Below are positions 31,445-39,325 of a DNA stretch of 64,000 bases, piece after piece. A model generated the notes under the pieces. It saw nothing but the letters and a program-made list of their open reading frames with translations. It searched no databases and was not told the origin of the DNA. The stretch's first letter is position 1. Each line of letters starts with the position of its first letter. This stretch comes from Anaerobaca sp035448545 (GTDB lineage: Bacteria > Planctomycetota > Phycisphaerae > Sedimentisphaerales > Anaerobacaceae), in assembly GCA_035448545.1 (NCBI GenBank), contig DAOTJE010000008.1:62001-126000 (forward strand), given 5' to 3'. Both the position numbers and the translations under genes were made by a program.

Positions 31445-32977
31445 TCAGGAGACCGGCTGGAGACATTCCTGCTGACGGTAACGCCGCATCTTCTCACGGA
31501 GTGTGCGGTCGCTGATTCCCAGGACCTTGGCGGCTTTTGTCTGGTTGCCTGCGGTCTGGCGGAGTGTTTCGAGGATGGCCTGGCGTTCAAGATCGGCCAG
31601 GGGGATTCCGCCGACGGCGGAAGCGGACTCACCGGTCGGACCGGCGTTCGATCCGGGGGTGGTGATTCCGTGATGCGGCCGATTGCACTGCGCCAGAGGC
31701 GGAAGCTCGTCAAACAACCACGAGACATCGGCCAGGGACAAGGTGGAGCCGGTCCCCAGAATCAGACTGGTAAGCACCACGTTGCGCAACTGGCGAACGT
31801 TGCCGGGCCAAGGGTACTCCGCAAAGATCTCCATCATCGCAGGGTCCAGACGGGTGATGCGCCGCTGCGCCTCGCGGGCATAGAGGTTGACGAAATGCCA
31901 GACGAGCTCGGGCAGGTCGTCGCGGCGCTCACGCAGAGGCGGAACGACGATCCGTGTGGCGCTGAGCCGGTAGTACAGGTCCCGGCGGAAGCGGCCCATC
32001 TGGACCTCGTGCAGCAGATCGCGATTGGTTGTGCTGAGGATGCGGACATTGATCTTGATATTCTCACTGCCGCCGACTCGCTCGAATTCCTGCTGCTCGA
32101 GGATGCGCAGCAGCTTGGCTTGAAACTGCGGCGGCGTCTCGGTGATCTCGTCGAGCAGCAGCGTACCACCGTGCGCCCTTTCGAAGCGGCCCTTGCGCTG
32201 GGTGTACGCTCCCGTAAAGGCGCCTTTCTCGTGTCCGAACAGCTCGCTTTCGAGCAAGGTGTCGCTGAGGGCGGCACAGTTGACGTGGACGAACGGTCCC
32301 AGCGCCCGCCGGCTCTTGTGATGAATCAACAGGCTGATCAGTTCTTTGCCGGTTCCGCTTTCGCCGTTGATCAGGACGGGCACGGAGGTCGGCGCGATGC
32401 GTTCGGCCAGTGTGACGGTCTGAACGAGCCGGGCGCTGCGTCCGACGATCTGGTAGAGGCAACGATCTCCTTCGCCGGCCGATGCGGCGGTCGCGACGTG
32501 ATGATTGGGCAGCACGGTTTCGAGAAGGTCCTCGATCGCCTGCGGGGACAGGGGCTTGAGCAGGAAATCGCGACAGCCGGCCTGGATGGCCCGGACCGCG
32601 GTTTGCGTGCCGAGCCGCAACAGGTGGTTGCCTTCGGCGGAGCGATCCTCCGGGAGGTCCGGTTCCCCCGGTCCGGCGAGCATGACGACCGGCAATTCCG
32701 GAGCGGCGGTCCGGATGGCTTGCAGCAGTGCGAAGCGGTCCGACTGCTCCGAGGTGTGGCTCAGTCGCGTGCTGAGGAAGACCAGATCGCAGCGGTTCTT
32801 GTCGAGTGCGGCGAGGGCGGCTTTGGCGGTGCCGGCCAGTTGGGCGCGAATGCCCTTGCGGGCGAGAGTCGCGAGCATGAGCCGCGCGGTCTCCGGTTCG
32901 TCCTCGACGATCAGCACGTTGACGTTCGCATACGGAACCTGGGTTCGGCTGTTACCTTCGATTTCGATGTCACTCAC
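31445..32977 (-). CDS. Sigma-54 enhancer-binding regulator with degenerate receiver (FleQ/NtrC-like)
   Basis: It has 510 residues from GTG at 32977 (GGGAG nine bases upstream). An N-terminal receiver-like domain (about 18-155) keeps an acidic pair near Glu25-Asp26 and Lys141, but at the phosphorylation position the usual Asp is Ser69 (LVFLSTRL), so it should not be phosphorylated. The AAA+ domain has Walker A GESGTGKE (205-212), the sigma-54 contact loop GAFTGA (252-257) and Walker B LLLDEI. The end is a Fis-type helix-turn-helix (KAAKVLGISDRTLREKMRRY). Being in the flagellar operon before fliL, it is the likely activator of the sigma-54 promoters at 36607, 38795 and 51099. It could instead respond to c-di-GMP like FleQ. 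Confidence 0.9.
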   Translation of the reverse strand: MSDIEIEGNSRTQVPYANVNVLIVEDEPETARLMLATLARKGIRAQLAGTAKAALAALDKNRCDLVFLSTRLSHTSEQSDRFALLQAIRTAAPELPVVMLAGPGEPDLPEDRSAEGNHLLRLGTQTAVRAIQAGCRDFLLKPLSPQAIEDLLETVLPNHHVATAASAGEGDRCLYQIVGRSARLVQTVTLAERIAPTSVPVLINGESGTGKELISLLIHHKSRRALGPFVHVNCAALSDTLLESELFGHEKGAFTGAYTQRKGRFERAHGGTLLLDEITETPPQFQAKLLRILEQQEFERVGGSENIKINVRILSTTNRDLLHEVQMGRFRRDLYYRLSATRIVVPPLRERRDDLPELVWHFVNLYAREAQRRITRLDPAMMEIFAEYPWPGNVRQLRNVVLTSLILGTGSTLSLADVSWLFDELPPLAQCNRPHHGITTPGSNAGPTGESASAVGGIPLADLERQAILETLRQTAGNQTKAAKVLGISDRTLREKMRRYRQQECLQPVS

Positions 32978-33013
32978 TCTCAGAGTCTCCCATCGTCGCG
33001 CCAGAGCGTGGTC

Positions 33014-33955
33014 TCATTCCGGACGGCTTGGTGGCATGAGCTGCTGCGGCTTGGCGCTTTGATACCAGGTGATTAATCGGCCGTGGGCCTTGGCCAGTTC
33101 CGTCCAGGCCGAGCCCGGATGCTCGGACACAAGCTTCATATACAAGTCCTTGGCGCGGGCCAGGTCGGTCTCGCGCAGGCAGTTGGCCAACTGGAACATG
33201 ATCCAGGCCCGGTCGTCTTCGGTGGCCCGGTCGTTGGGCGTGGTGCGCGCCAGCGCCCGCTCATAGAAGACCGCCGCTTCGGTTCGGTGTCCGCTGAGGA
33301 ACAGCAGTTCGGCCAGTTCCAGCGGATCGCGGACTTGGTTGGGGTCCTGCAGCGCGTTTTCGAGCTTCTTTATGGTCTTCGGCGCCAGCGAGTCGCTCGG
33401 TTCGATCGGCGTCGACGAGTCGCTGGACTCCGCTGGCGGTGCCGTGGTCGTCGCAGGGCCGGCGAGCGGCGTCGGCGTCGCCGGGGTCGTCGGCTCCGCA
33501 GGCACCGAGAATGTCGGTTGCTTGGCGTTTTCTTCGAATCGCACCGTGCGAATCCGGCGGATCAGATCGTTCAGCGCCGCCCGCGTCTCGGCGTCCTCGT
33601 TTGGATCGGGGGCCGCCATGCGACTTTCCCACAGGCGGCGTGTCAGGCCGGTGCTCGAGGGCAGGTTGGCGTCGACTTCCTGGCCTTTCGTGGTCGTGCG
33701 GCTCAGAAGCCCCGTCACCGCGTAGTCGGCGTTCGACGAGGAGTACTGCGGCGTCGCGCCGTCTTCCGATGCAGTCTTTCTCTGGGCAGTCTGACGGGCC
33801 GGCGCCTTCGCGGTGCCGGGTTTCGGCGATGGGTTCGGGTTTGCCTGTCCCCAGGTCGGGTGTGTGAGCGATCCCAGGACCAGGCAGAAGATCCATACGA
33901 TCAGTAGGCCCGCTTGCGGTCCGCCGCCACGCGGTATGTGTCGGTTGATTGTCAT
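33014..33955 (-). CDS. Exported TPR protein of the flagellar operon
   Basis: It has 313 residues with a signal peptide (about 15-36, ending TWGQA), a long low-complexity Pro/Ala/Thr/Ser region (37-200) and a TPR-like helical C-terminus (about 205-300: DPLELAELLFLSGHRTEAAVFYERAL, then AWIMFQLANCLRETDLARAKDLYMKL). It is probably periplasmic. Its start overlaps the stop of the longer TPR gene as ATGA. Similar pairs of TPR proteins sit before fliL in other planctomycete flagellar loci in my reading experience, but I cannot confirm that here. It could stabilise the motor or outer-membrane ring. Confidence 0.7.
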   Translation of the reverse strand: MTINRHIPRGGGPQAGLLIVWIFCLVLGSLTHPTWGQANPNPSPKPGTAKAPARQTAQRKTASEDGATPQYSSSNADYAVTGLLSRTTTKGQEVDANLPSSTGLTRRLWESRMAAPDPNEDAETRAALNDLIRRIRTVRFEENAKQPTFSVPAEPTTPATPTPLAGPATTTAPPAESSDSSTPIEPSDSLAPKTIKKLENALQDPNQVRDPLELAELLFLSGHRTEAAVFYERALARTTPNDRATEDDRAWIMFQLANCLRETDLARAKDLYMKLVSEHPGSAWTELAKAHGRLITWYQSAKPQQLMPPSRPE

Positions 33956-36522
33956 ATTCCCACCCCCGGATTGGGCAGCGCGCCGCCGGAGTTCGAGGAG
34001 ACCGTCGGCGTCTCCAGCAGCACCGAGACCGCACGGTCATATTCCCCTTGTTGGCGGTAGGCTTCTGCCAGCAGGGTCTGTATCTCGCTCTTCTGCTTGG
34101 ATTCCTCCGTGTGTTCGAGCAGCTGCCGGCAGACGGTGGCCGCCTGGCCCGGCTGGCCCACGCGAAGGCAGATGCGCGCCAGCTCCCCGCCGATCTGCTG
34201 GGCCAGCGGTCCGGGCTCGACCAGCGTCAGCGTTTCGCTCAGCGTCTTCCGGGCCCGTTCCAGGTCGCCGATGTCCACACAGCAGCCAGCCAGCTCCAGA
34301 GCCACCTTGGCTCGCAGCTCGGAGCTGGGAAGGAACTGGCCGCGTTCGCCCAGGATGGCGATGGCTTTGTTCTGAAGGCCGATCGACCGCAAAATTCTGG
34401 CTCGAATCAGCAACAATTCGATGGCCTCCTGTTGCGACAGTTGCCAGGCGTTGGTGCCTTCGAGAGTGTTCAGGGCCTCGACGTAGAGCTCCTGCTGCAT
34501 GTAGGCACGGACCAGGGCGACGATAGTGTCAACGTGCTGCTGCTGCGAAAGATCGCCCTTGAGTGCAAGGTTCAGTACGGCGTGGGCCTGCTGGGGCTTC
34601 TCGAGCGCCAGATAGGCCTTTCCGAGGAGCAAACAGGCGGCGTGGAACTCCCGACGGTTCTGGTTCTGGGCCAGTGTGACATAGCGGCTCAGCCACGTGG
34701 CCGCCTCTTCATACTGTTCGGTTTCGTAGAAGCCGCGCCCGGCTCCCAGCGCCGATTCCGTCTGCGAGTCGCGCGACAGACCCATGTTGTACACCTTGCG
34801 GTACAGGTTCGTCGCCTCCTCGTACAACCCGGCCTTCAGGGTCGCATCGGCCAGATACAAACAGGCGCGATCCGCCAGATCCGTCTCGGGATAGAGGTCC
34901 ACGAGCTGTTTGAGATCGCTCTGGGCGCCCACATAGTCGCGCAACGTCACCTTGAGCCGGCCGGAGTACAGCAGGGCGTACGGAGCCAGCGCGTCTTTCG
35001 GGAATCGGTTGGCGATCAGCTTGTATTCGGCGATGGCATCGTTGGTCCGATCGCGTGCGGTGTACAGGAGTCCGAGAGCGAAATGGCTTGTGGGGACCCG
35101 GGTGTCGTCTTCGGCCGTCAGGAGGAACCGCTGCCAGAGCGAGACGGATTCCTCGGCGAGCAGTGCCGTGTGTTCAGCCAGGGAGATATAAGAGGATGGA
35201 TCGATGATCCGGACGTTTCCGTCCGTATCCATGCGGGCCAGCAGACCGACGCTTCCGGCGGCAATGGTCATCATCTGTTGCGCCGTTGCAGCTCGGAGAT
35301 ACAGATAGGCCGGCCGCCGACGGACGGTTTCTTCGTCCAGTGTGACCCGGCTGTTCTCCGGCCACTGGAGGTTATAGCCCGCGTTCGTGGCAAACCGCGA
35401 CAGCAGTTCCTCGATCGGAGCGCCGTTGCAGATGACCAACCACTGCCCCGGTGTCTCCGTCGGGCGGATCTGCGGTCCCAGCAGCGCTTCGTCGAGTTTC
35501 TCGGACCCGGAGGTCAGGAAGACCTTCAGTTGGGCCTCATCAAGGCTGACAAAGGGGTCGATGTCCGGGTGCCGCGTCCACAGTTGCGCCGGCAGATCGC
35601 TGTCGGCATCCCGCAGAGACAACAGACTTCGGGTGATCGCCTCGGAGATCAGGAACGTACACTGACGCTGGACCGCCCGCACCCATTTGGCGTCGTAGTC
35701 CACCACCTCGACCAGCGCGAGGGTCTGATACGCCCGTGTGGCCGCCTCCAGGTAACGCTCGCGTTCCATCAGCGTGGTACTCTGATGGTATCGCGCCAGG
35801 GCGCGGAGCATAGGCAGCCGACTGAGTGAGACGGTTCGGAGCAGGTTGTCGGCCTGGGGCGCGTTGCCGGCGTTGCGGCTGCACAAGGCCATGCGAAGCA
35901 AGAGGAAGTCCCGCAGCGGCTGCTGTTCCTCCGTGGGAGGAAGACGCCGGTAGAGTTTGTCGTAAACCGCCAGAGCGCTCTCGTAGTCGGCTCCCAGGTA
36001 GAGCTTGTCGGCAATCTGCAGGGACAGCGGTTCGACCGTCGGCAGGGTGACCTCCGTCCGGGGGGGAACCGGTGCAGGCTCCGGGACGGACGTGGTCGGT
36101 GCCGGAGACTGGAGCGGCGGTTGTGCCGGCCCGTCGGTGTAGGACGGCTGAAACGACGTGTACTGGTTCTGCGACGCCTCCGACGGCGCGGGGGCGTTGG
36201 CGTGTGATGCCGACGGCACGATGCGCAGCGCCGCATAGACTACCAGTGCCGCAAGGAAGACGATTCCTGCGAACAGTCCTTTCTGCGTGTTGGTGAATCG
36301 CGGACGGGGCAGGCGCAGCGGTGCGGTGACCGGGCTTTCGAGGGGACCGCCGAACTCGGCCGGCCCGGCCTCCGAGGCCAGATCGAGGAAGGACGCGAAG
36401 ATGTCACCGTATTCCGGCTGGTGGACCGGTGTGGCGAAGAGTTCCTCGTCGAGAGGGCCCGACGAGCCCTGGGGTGCTTCGGTCTTCTTTCTGCGACTGG
36501 GTTGTGGCCGTTTCATCGGCAT
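33952..36522 (-). CDS. Large TPR membrane protein with STN-like segment
   Basis: This 856-residue protein has a cytoplasmic N-terminal 80 residues, one membrane helix (82-102), a proline-rich linker and an extended periplasmic TPR array (about 165-300 and 455-830; for example ALGLLYTARDRTNDAIAEYK and AAGLLLGKAYLALEKPQQA-type repeats). Between the arrays (about 345-440), ICNGAPIEELLSRFATNAGYNLQWP resembles the STN domain found at the N-terminus of secretins and TonB-dependent receptors. The first start ATG is at 36522; an ATG six bases later is an alternative. It is the first gene after a consensus sigma-54 promoter and the head of the flagellar operon. Function unknown; a motor or secretin-like scaffold is an inference. 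Confidence 0.75.
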   Translation of the reverse strand: MPMKRPQPSRRKKTEAPQGSSGPLDEELFATPVHQPEYGDIFASFLDLASEAGPAEFGGPLESPVTAPLRLPRPRFTNTQKGLFAGIVFLAALVVYAALRIVPSASHANAPAPSEASQNQYTSFQPSYTDGPAQPPLQSPAPTTSVPEPAPVPPRTEVTLPTVEPLSLQIADKLYLGADYESALAVYDKLYRRLPPTEEQQPLRDFLLLRMALCSRNAGNAPQADNLLRTVSLSRLPMLRALARYHQSTTLMERERYLEAATRAYQTLALVEVVDYDAKWVRAVQRQCTFLISEAITRSLLSLRDADSDLPAQLWTRHPDIDPFVSLDEAQLKVFLTSGSEKLDEALLGPQIRPTETPGQWLVICNGAPIEELLSRFATNAGYNLQWPENSRVTLDEETVRRRPAYLYLRAATAQQMMTIAAGSVGLLARMDTDGNVRIIDPSSYISLAEHTALLAEESVSLWQRFLLTAEDDTRVPTSHFALGLLYTARDRTNDAIAEYKLIANRFPKDALAPYALLYSGRLKVTLRDYVGAQSDLKQLVDLYPETDLADRACLYLADATLKAGLYEEATNLYRKVYNMGLSRDSQTESALGAGRGFYETEQYEEAATWLSRYVTLAQNQNRREFHAACLLLGKAYLALEKPQQAHAVLNLALKGDLSQQQHVDTIVALVRAYMQQELYVEALNTLEGTNAWQLSQQEAIELLLIRARILRSIGLQNKAIAILGERGQFLPSSELRAKVALELAGCCVDIGDLERARKTLSETLTLVEPGPLAQQIGGELARICLRVGQPGQAATVCRQLLEHTEESKQKSEIQTLLAEAYRQQGEYDRAVSVLLETPTVSSNSGGALPNPGVGI

Positions 36523-36606
36523 TCTGCTTTGCTCTCATCGTGCGGCCGACGCTCGCGATCGCCTTCGGCGTTCGCAGAGCATGGCCCAGGACCATGGGCA
36601 GACCAC

Positions 36607-36622
36607 AGCAACAGGCGTGCCA
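36607..36622 (-). promoter_or_regulatory. Sigma-54 promoter of the fliL-fliM-fliN-flhA operon
   Basis: Read on the minus strand: TGGCACG-CCTG-TTGCT, an exact match to the -24/-12 consensus. Transcription would begin near 36596, about 75 bases before the first gene at 36522. The rest of the 36523-36873 gap shows no gene. Confidence 0.9.
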
Positions 36623-36873
36623 GAGGGGCGGCCGCGCGGGGATGGCGAGGGTTCAACAGCCCCCGGAGGACCGGCAGGCCGATGGAAGGGCTCTTCTTCT
36701 ATGGCGCCTCGTTTGCGGCCGATGTCAGGATTCTATACGGGTCGCCCGATTTTCTGACAGCGACGACGGCGGTCGGATGCTCGCGCCGGGACGTTTCGCG
36801 AAGGACGGGTCAGGTTCGATTCTGGGGGGGGACGAAGGTGACAGGCCGGGCGGGCCGATGCCGGACCCGGCGG

Positions 36874-38322
36874 CTAACCAACCGGAACCGCTTCCGACTC
36901 GGCCGGCTCGGAGGCGGGCAGGCCGACTTCGCCCGCTCGGGAGGGCTGCTTCTGGATGTTGTACTGCTTGACCTTGGCGTACAGCGTCGCACGCGTGATG
37001 CCCAGGAGAGAGGCCGCCTGGGTCTTCTGCCAGCCCGTCTCATGCAGGGCTCGTGCGATCAACTCGCGTTCGGCCTTCTCCAGAGAGAAGTCCCGCACCC
37101 GTTCGCTGGACGGACCGGCCGCGGGCTCGTCACCGTCCGCGGAATCGATAACAACACTGCTAAGGCCGATCTTGTCCGTCTTCTCCAGGAGGATGGCCCG
37201 CTCGATCACATTCCGCAGTTCGCGCACGTTCCCGGGCCAGTCATGCCGACAGAGCGATTCGAGGGCCAGTTGCGTGATAGCCGTTGGTTTCTCGGGACGG
37301 GCGCCGCAGATGTTCGAGTGCGTCAGGAAGTAATGGGCCAGAAGACGAATGTCCTCGCGGCGCTGCGGTGACCGCAGCGGCGCCAGCACGATCGGGCAGA
37401 TGTTGAGGCGATAGTACAGGTCCTGGCGAAAACGGTTTTCTCGGACTTCTTTCTTCAGGTTGCGGTTGCTCGAGGCGATGATCGTGGCCTGGCAGGTCAG
37501 GTCCTTGACGCCGCCGACCTTGCGGAACGTTCGTTCCTGAAGCACATGCAGGAGCTTGGCCTGGAGTTCGAGCGGCATTTCGCTGATCTCGTCGAGAAAC
37601 AGCGTACCGCCGCCGGCCTGTTCGAGCAGGCCCGTCTTGTCCCGGTCGGCGCCGGTGAAGGCTCCCTTGACGTGGCCGAAGAGTTCGCTCTCCAGCAGCG
37701 TGGCGGTCAGCGCCGCGCAGTTGATTGCGACGAAGGGTTCGTGCGGATGTCGGCGCATGTGAATCGCTTTGGCGGCGACCTCCTTGCCGGTGCCGGTTTC
37801 GCCCAGGATCAGCACGGGGTTGCACTGGCTGTCGGCGACCAGTTGGATCATCCGCAGAGCGTCGCACACGGCCGGGCTCTTTCCGACCATCGTGACGGCC
37901 TCGGCGTGCTCGTCGAGGAAGTAGTCTTCATGCCGAACGCGGTCGACGGGCTCACCGGGCCGCGCCGCCTCTCGAATCCGGGCGGCGATTTCGTGCAGAC
38001 GACGACCCGCCTCCGCGCCGACGAGGCGATAGGATACTCCGGCCCGTTCGTATTCGGCATCGGAGTACGGCGGCGTCTCCCGTGCGGCCACCACGGTCAC
38101 CGGCACCGGATGCCTTCGCAGGTCGAGGCGGTCCAGCAGACTGCGAATGTGACCCGGAGCGACCGTTCCGTCGAACAGCGTCAGATCGGGGGTCACCGTT
38201 TCGATCATGTCACCCGCTTCGGACAGGTCGTCCGCGACGAACACCTCGTGGGCCACCTCCCGCGCGAGCTGGTGAATGTGAGAGTCTCTGCTGATTACCG
38301 CGATTCTTCGAAGTAGGCTCAT
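36874..38322 (-). CDS. Second sigma-54 enhancer-binding regulator, atypical receiver
   Basis: This 482-residue activator has a receiver-like N-terminus (1-120) in which an Asp is present at the expected phosphorylation site (Asp51, LTLFDGT), but the acidic pair after strand 1 is replaced (VISRDSH) and the conserved lysine near the end of the domain is absent, so it is divergent. The AAA+ domain is intact: GETGTGKE (174-181), GAFTGA (220-225) and LFLDEISEMPLELQ. The C-terminus is a Fis-type DNA-binding helix pair (TQAASLLGITRATLYAKVKQY). It lies alone between the two halves of the flagellar locus and probably acts with, or hierarchically above, the regulator at 31445. Confidence 0.88.
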   Translation of the reverse strand: MSLLRRIAVISRDSHIHQLAREVAHEVFVADDLSEAGDMIETVTPDLTLFDGTVAPGHIRSLLDRLDLRRHPVPVTVVAARETPPYSDAEYERAGVSYRLVGAEAGRRLHEIAARIREAARPGEPVDRVRHEDYFLDEHAEAVTMVGKSPAVCDALRMIQLVADSQCNPVLILGETGTGKEVAAKAIHMRRHPHEPFVAINCAALTATLLESELFGHVKGAFTGADRDKTGLLEQAGGGTLFLDEISEMPLELQAKLLHVLQERTFRKVGGVKDLTCQATIIASSNRNLKKEVRENRFRQDLYYRLNICPIVLAPLRSPQRREDIRLLAHYFLTHSNICGARPEKPTAITQLALESLCRHDWPGNVRELRNVIERAILLEKTDKIGLSSVVIDSADGDEPAAGPSSERVRDFSLEKAERELIARALHETGWQKTQAASLLGITRATLYAKVKQYNIQKQPSRAGEVGLPASEPAESEAVPVG

Positions 38323-38794
38323 ACCACCCCAATGTCACTGAGTCGTTTCCGGCATCGTGCTGCATTCGTTTCCTTACGATACCGCACCCCATCGACCGCC
38401 GATTTCGGACAACTTTAATTTTTATTGGACGGGTCCGGATGTCACGTCATGGGGGGCGCGGCGCGCCAGGAGTGATGGCCGTTTTTTATGGGACACTGCT
38501 CGGGCCCGTGGGTGGGGCCAGGCCGTCTTGCGCGGATATAGGACTCGTCCGATCATTCTTATGGGACGCATAAATTGTCGCAAAATCGGCGAATAGAAAT
38601 CATCCGCCTGTATTTTTTTCCGGCGCCGGCCCGCAGGCAGGATTCTCTGCCGAGCAGGAAGATTTGTCCGCGGATTCGGAACGGGGACCCGGCCCGACCG
38701 CGCCGGCGGAAAAACATTTTCGATGTCTAAGTGCCTGTTTCGACGTCAGGTACGGAGCGGCCGCCCGCCGCAAACGCGTCCTCCCTGCCGGTGG
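38323..38794. other. Regulatory intergenic region between the flagellar halves
   Basis: Separates the divergent regulator gene from the hook operon. It includes an AT-rich patch near 38408-38425. A GCGGCCGC palindrome is at 38757-38764, the same 8-mer that follows the other sigma-54 promoter at 36628-36635; in such GC-rich DNA it may be chance. No coding sequence is supported. Confidence 0.5.
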
Positions 38795-38810
38795 TGGCAC
38801 GTGGGTTGCA
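38795..38810 (+). promoter_or_regulatory. Sigma-54 promoter of the flgD-flgL operon
   Basis: TGGCACG-TGGG-TTGCA is an exact -24/-12 match. Transcription would begin near 38821 with a leader of about 85 bases to the flgD ATG at 38906. Confidence 0.9.
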
Positions 38811-38905
38811 ACGTTCCGTCCAAGGCCGTCGGCGGATGCCGCGGCACGCGGCGCGGAAACGAAGGTGCCGCGGCAACCGGATTCCTTGTGGTGAGGCAGA
38901 CACAG

Positions 38906-39286
38906 ATGAGTACGACGAATGCCGTCACGTCGGCCAGCGAACTGCAGATGAACTTCATGACGCTGCTGGTCACGCAGTTGCAGAATCAGAACCCGCTGGA
39001 ACCGATGGACAACCAGGACATGGCCGCGCAACTGGCGCAGTTCTCGCAGCTCCAGCAACTGGAGAGCATGAACAACTCCTTCAGCCAGGTGCTGGCGTCC
39101 CTTCAGCAGGGATACGCCAGCTCCCTGATCGGCAAGGACGTGTCGTTCGCGACGACGGCCGACGACGGAACGCAAGAGACGCAGACCGGAGAAGTGGAAG
39201 AAGTGGTTCTGGATGGCGGTGCGATCGAGTTGATCGTCGGCGATCATCAGGTTCGTCTGGCGGACGTGCTTTCGGTTCGAGACTAA
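38906..39286 (+). CDS. flgD: Hook-capping protein FlgD, short form
   Basis: FlgD caps the growing hook and is lost later. It has 126 residues from ATG at 38906 with GAGG upstream; the open frame further upstream runs through the promoter region and is not used. The N-terminal signature (NFMTLLVTQLQNQNPLEP, DMAAQLAQFSQLQQLESMN) is excellent. The remainder (about 75-126) keeps only a short beta segment (VVLDGGAIELIVGDHQVRLADVLSV) corresponding to the tudor-like part. The Ig/FnIII-like insert of enteric FlgD (about 220-230 residues in total) is missing, as in some other phyla. Confidence 0.93.
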   Translation: MSTTNAVTSASELQMNFMTLLVTQLQNQNPLEPMDNQDMAAQLAQFSQLQQLESMNNSFSQVLASLQQGYASSLIGKDVSFATTADDGTQETQTGEVEEVVLDGGAIELIVGDHQVRLADVLSVRD

Positions 39287-39325
39287 CGGGACAATCGGCG
39301 TTTTCAGTAGTAGGAGAGCAGTGCG

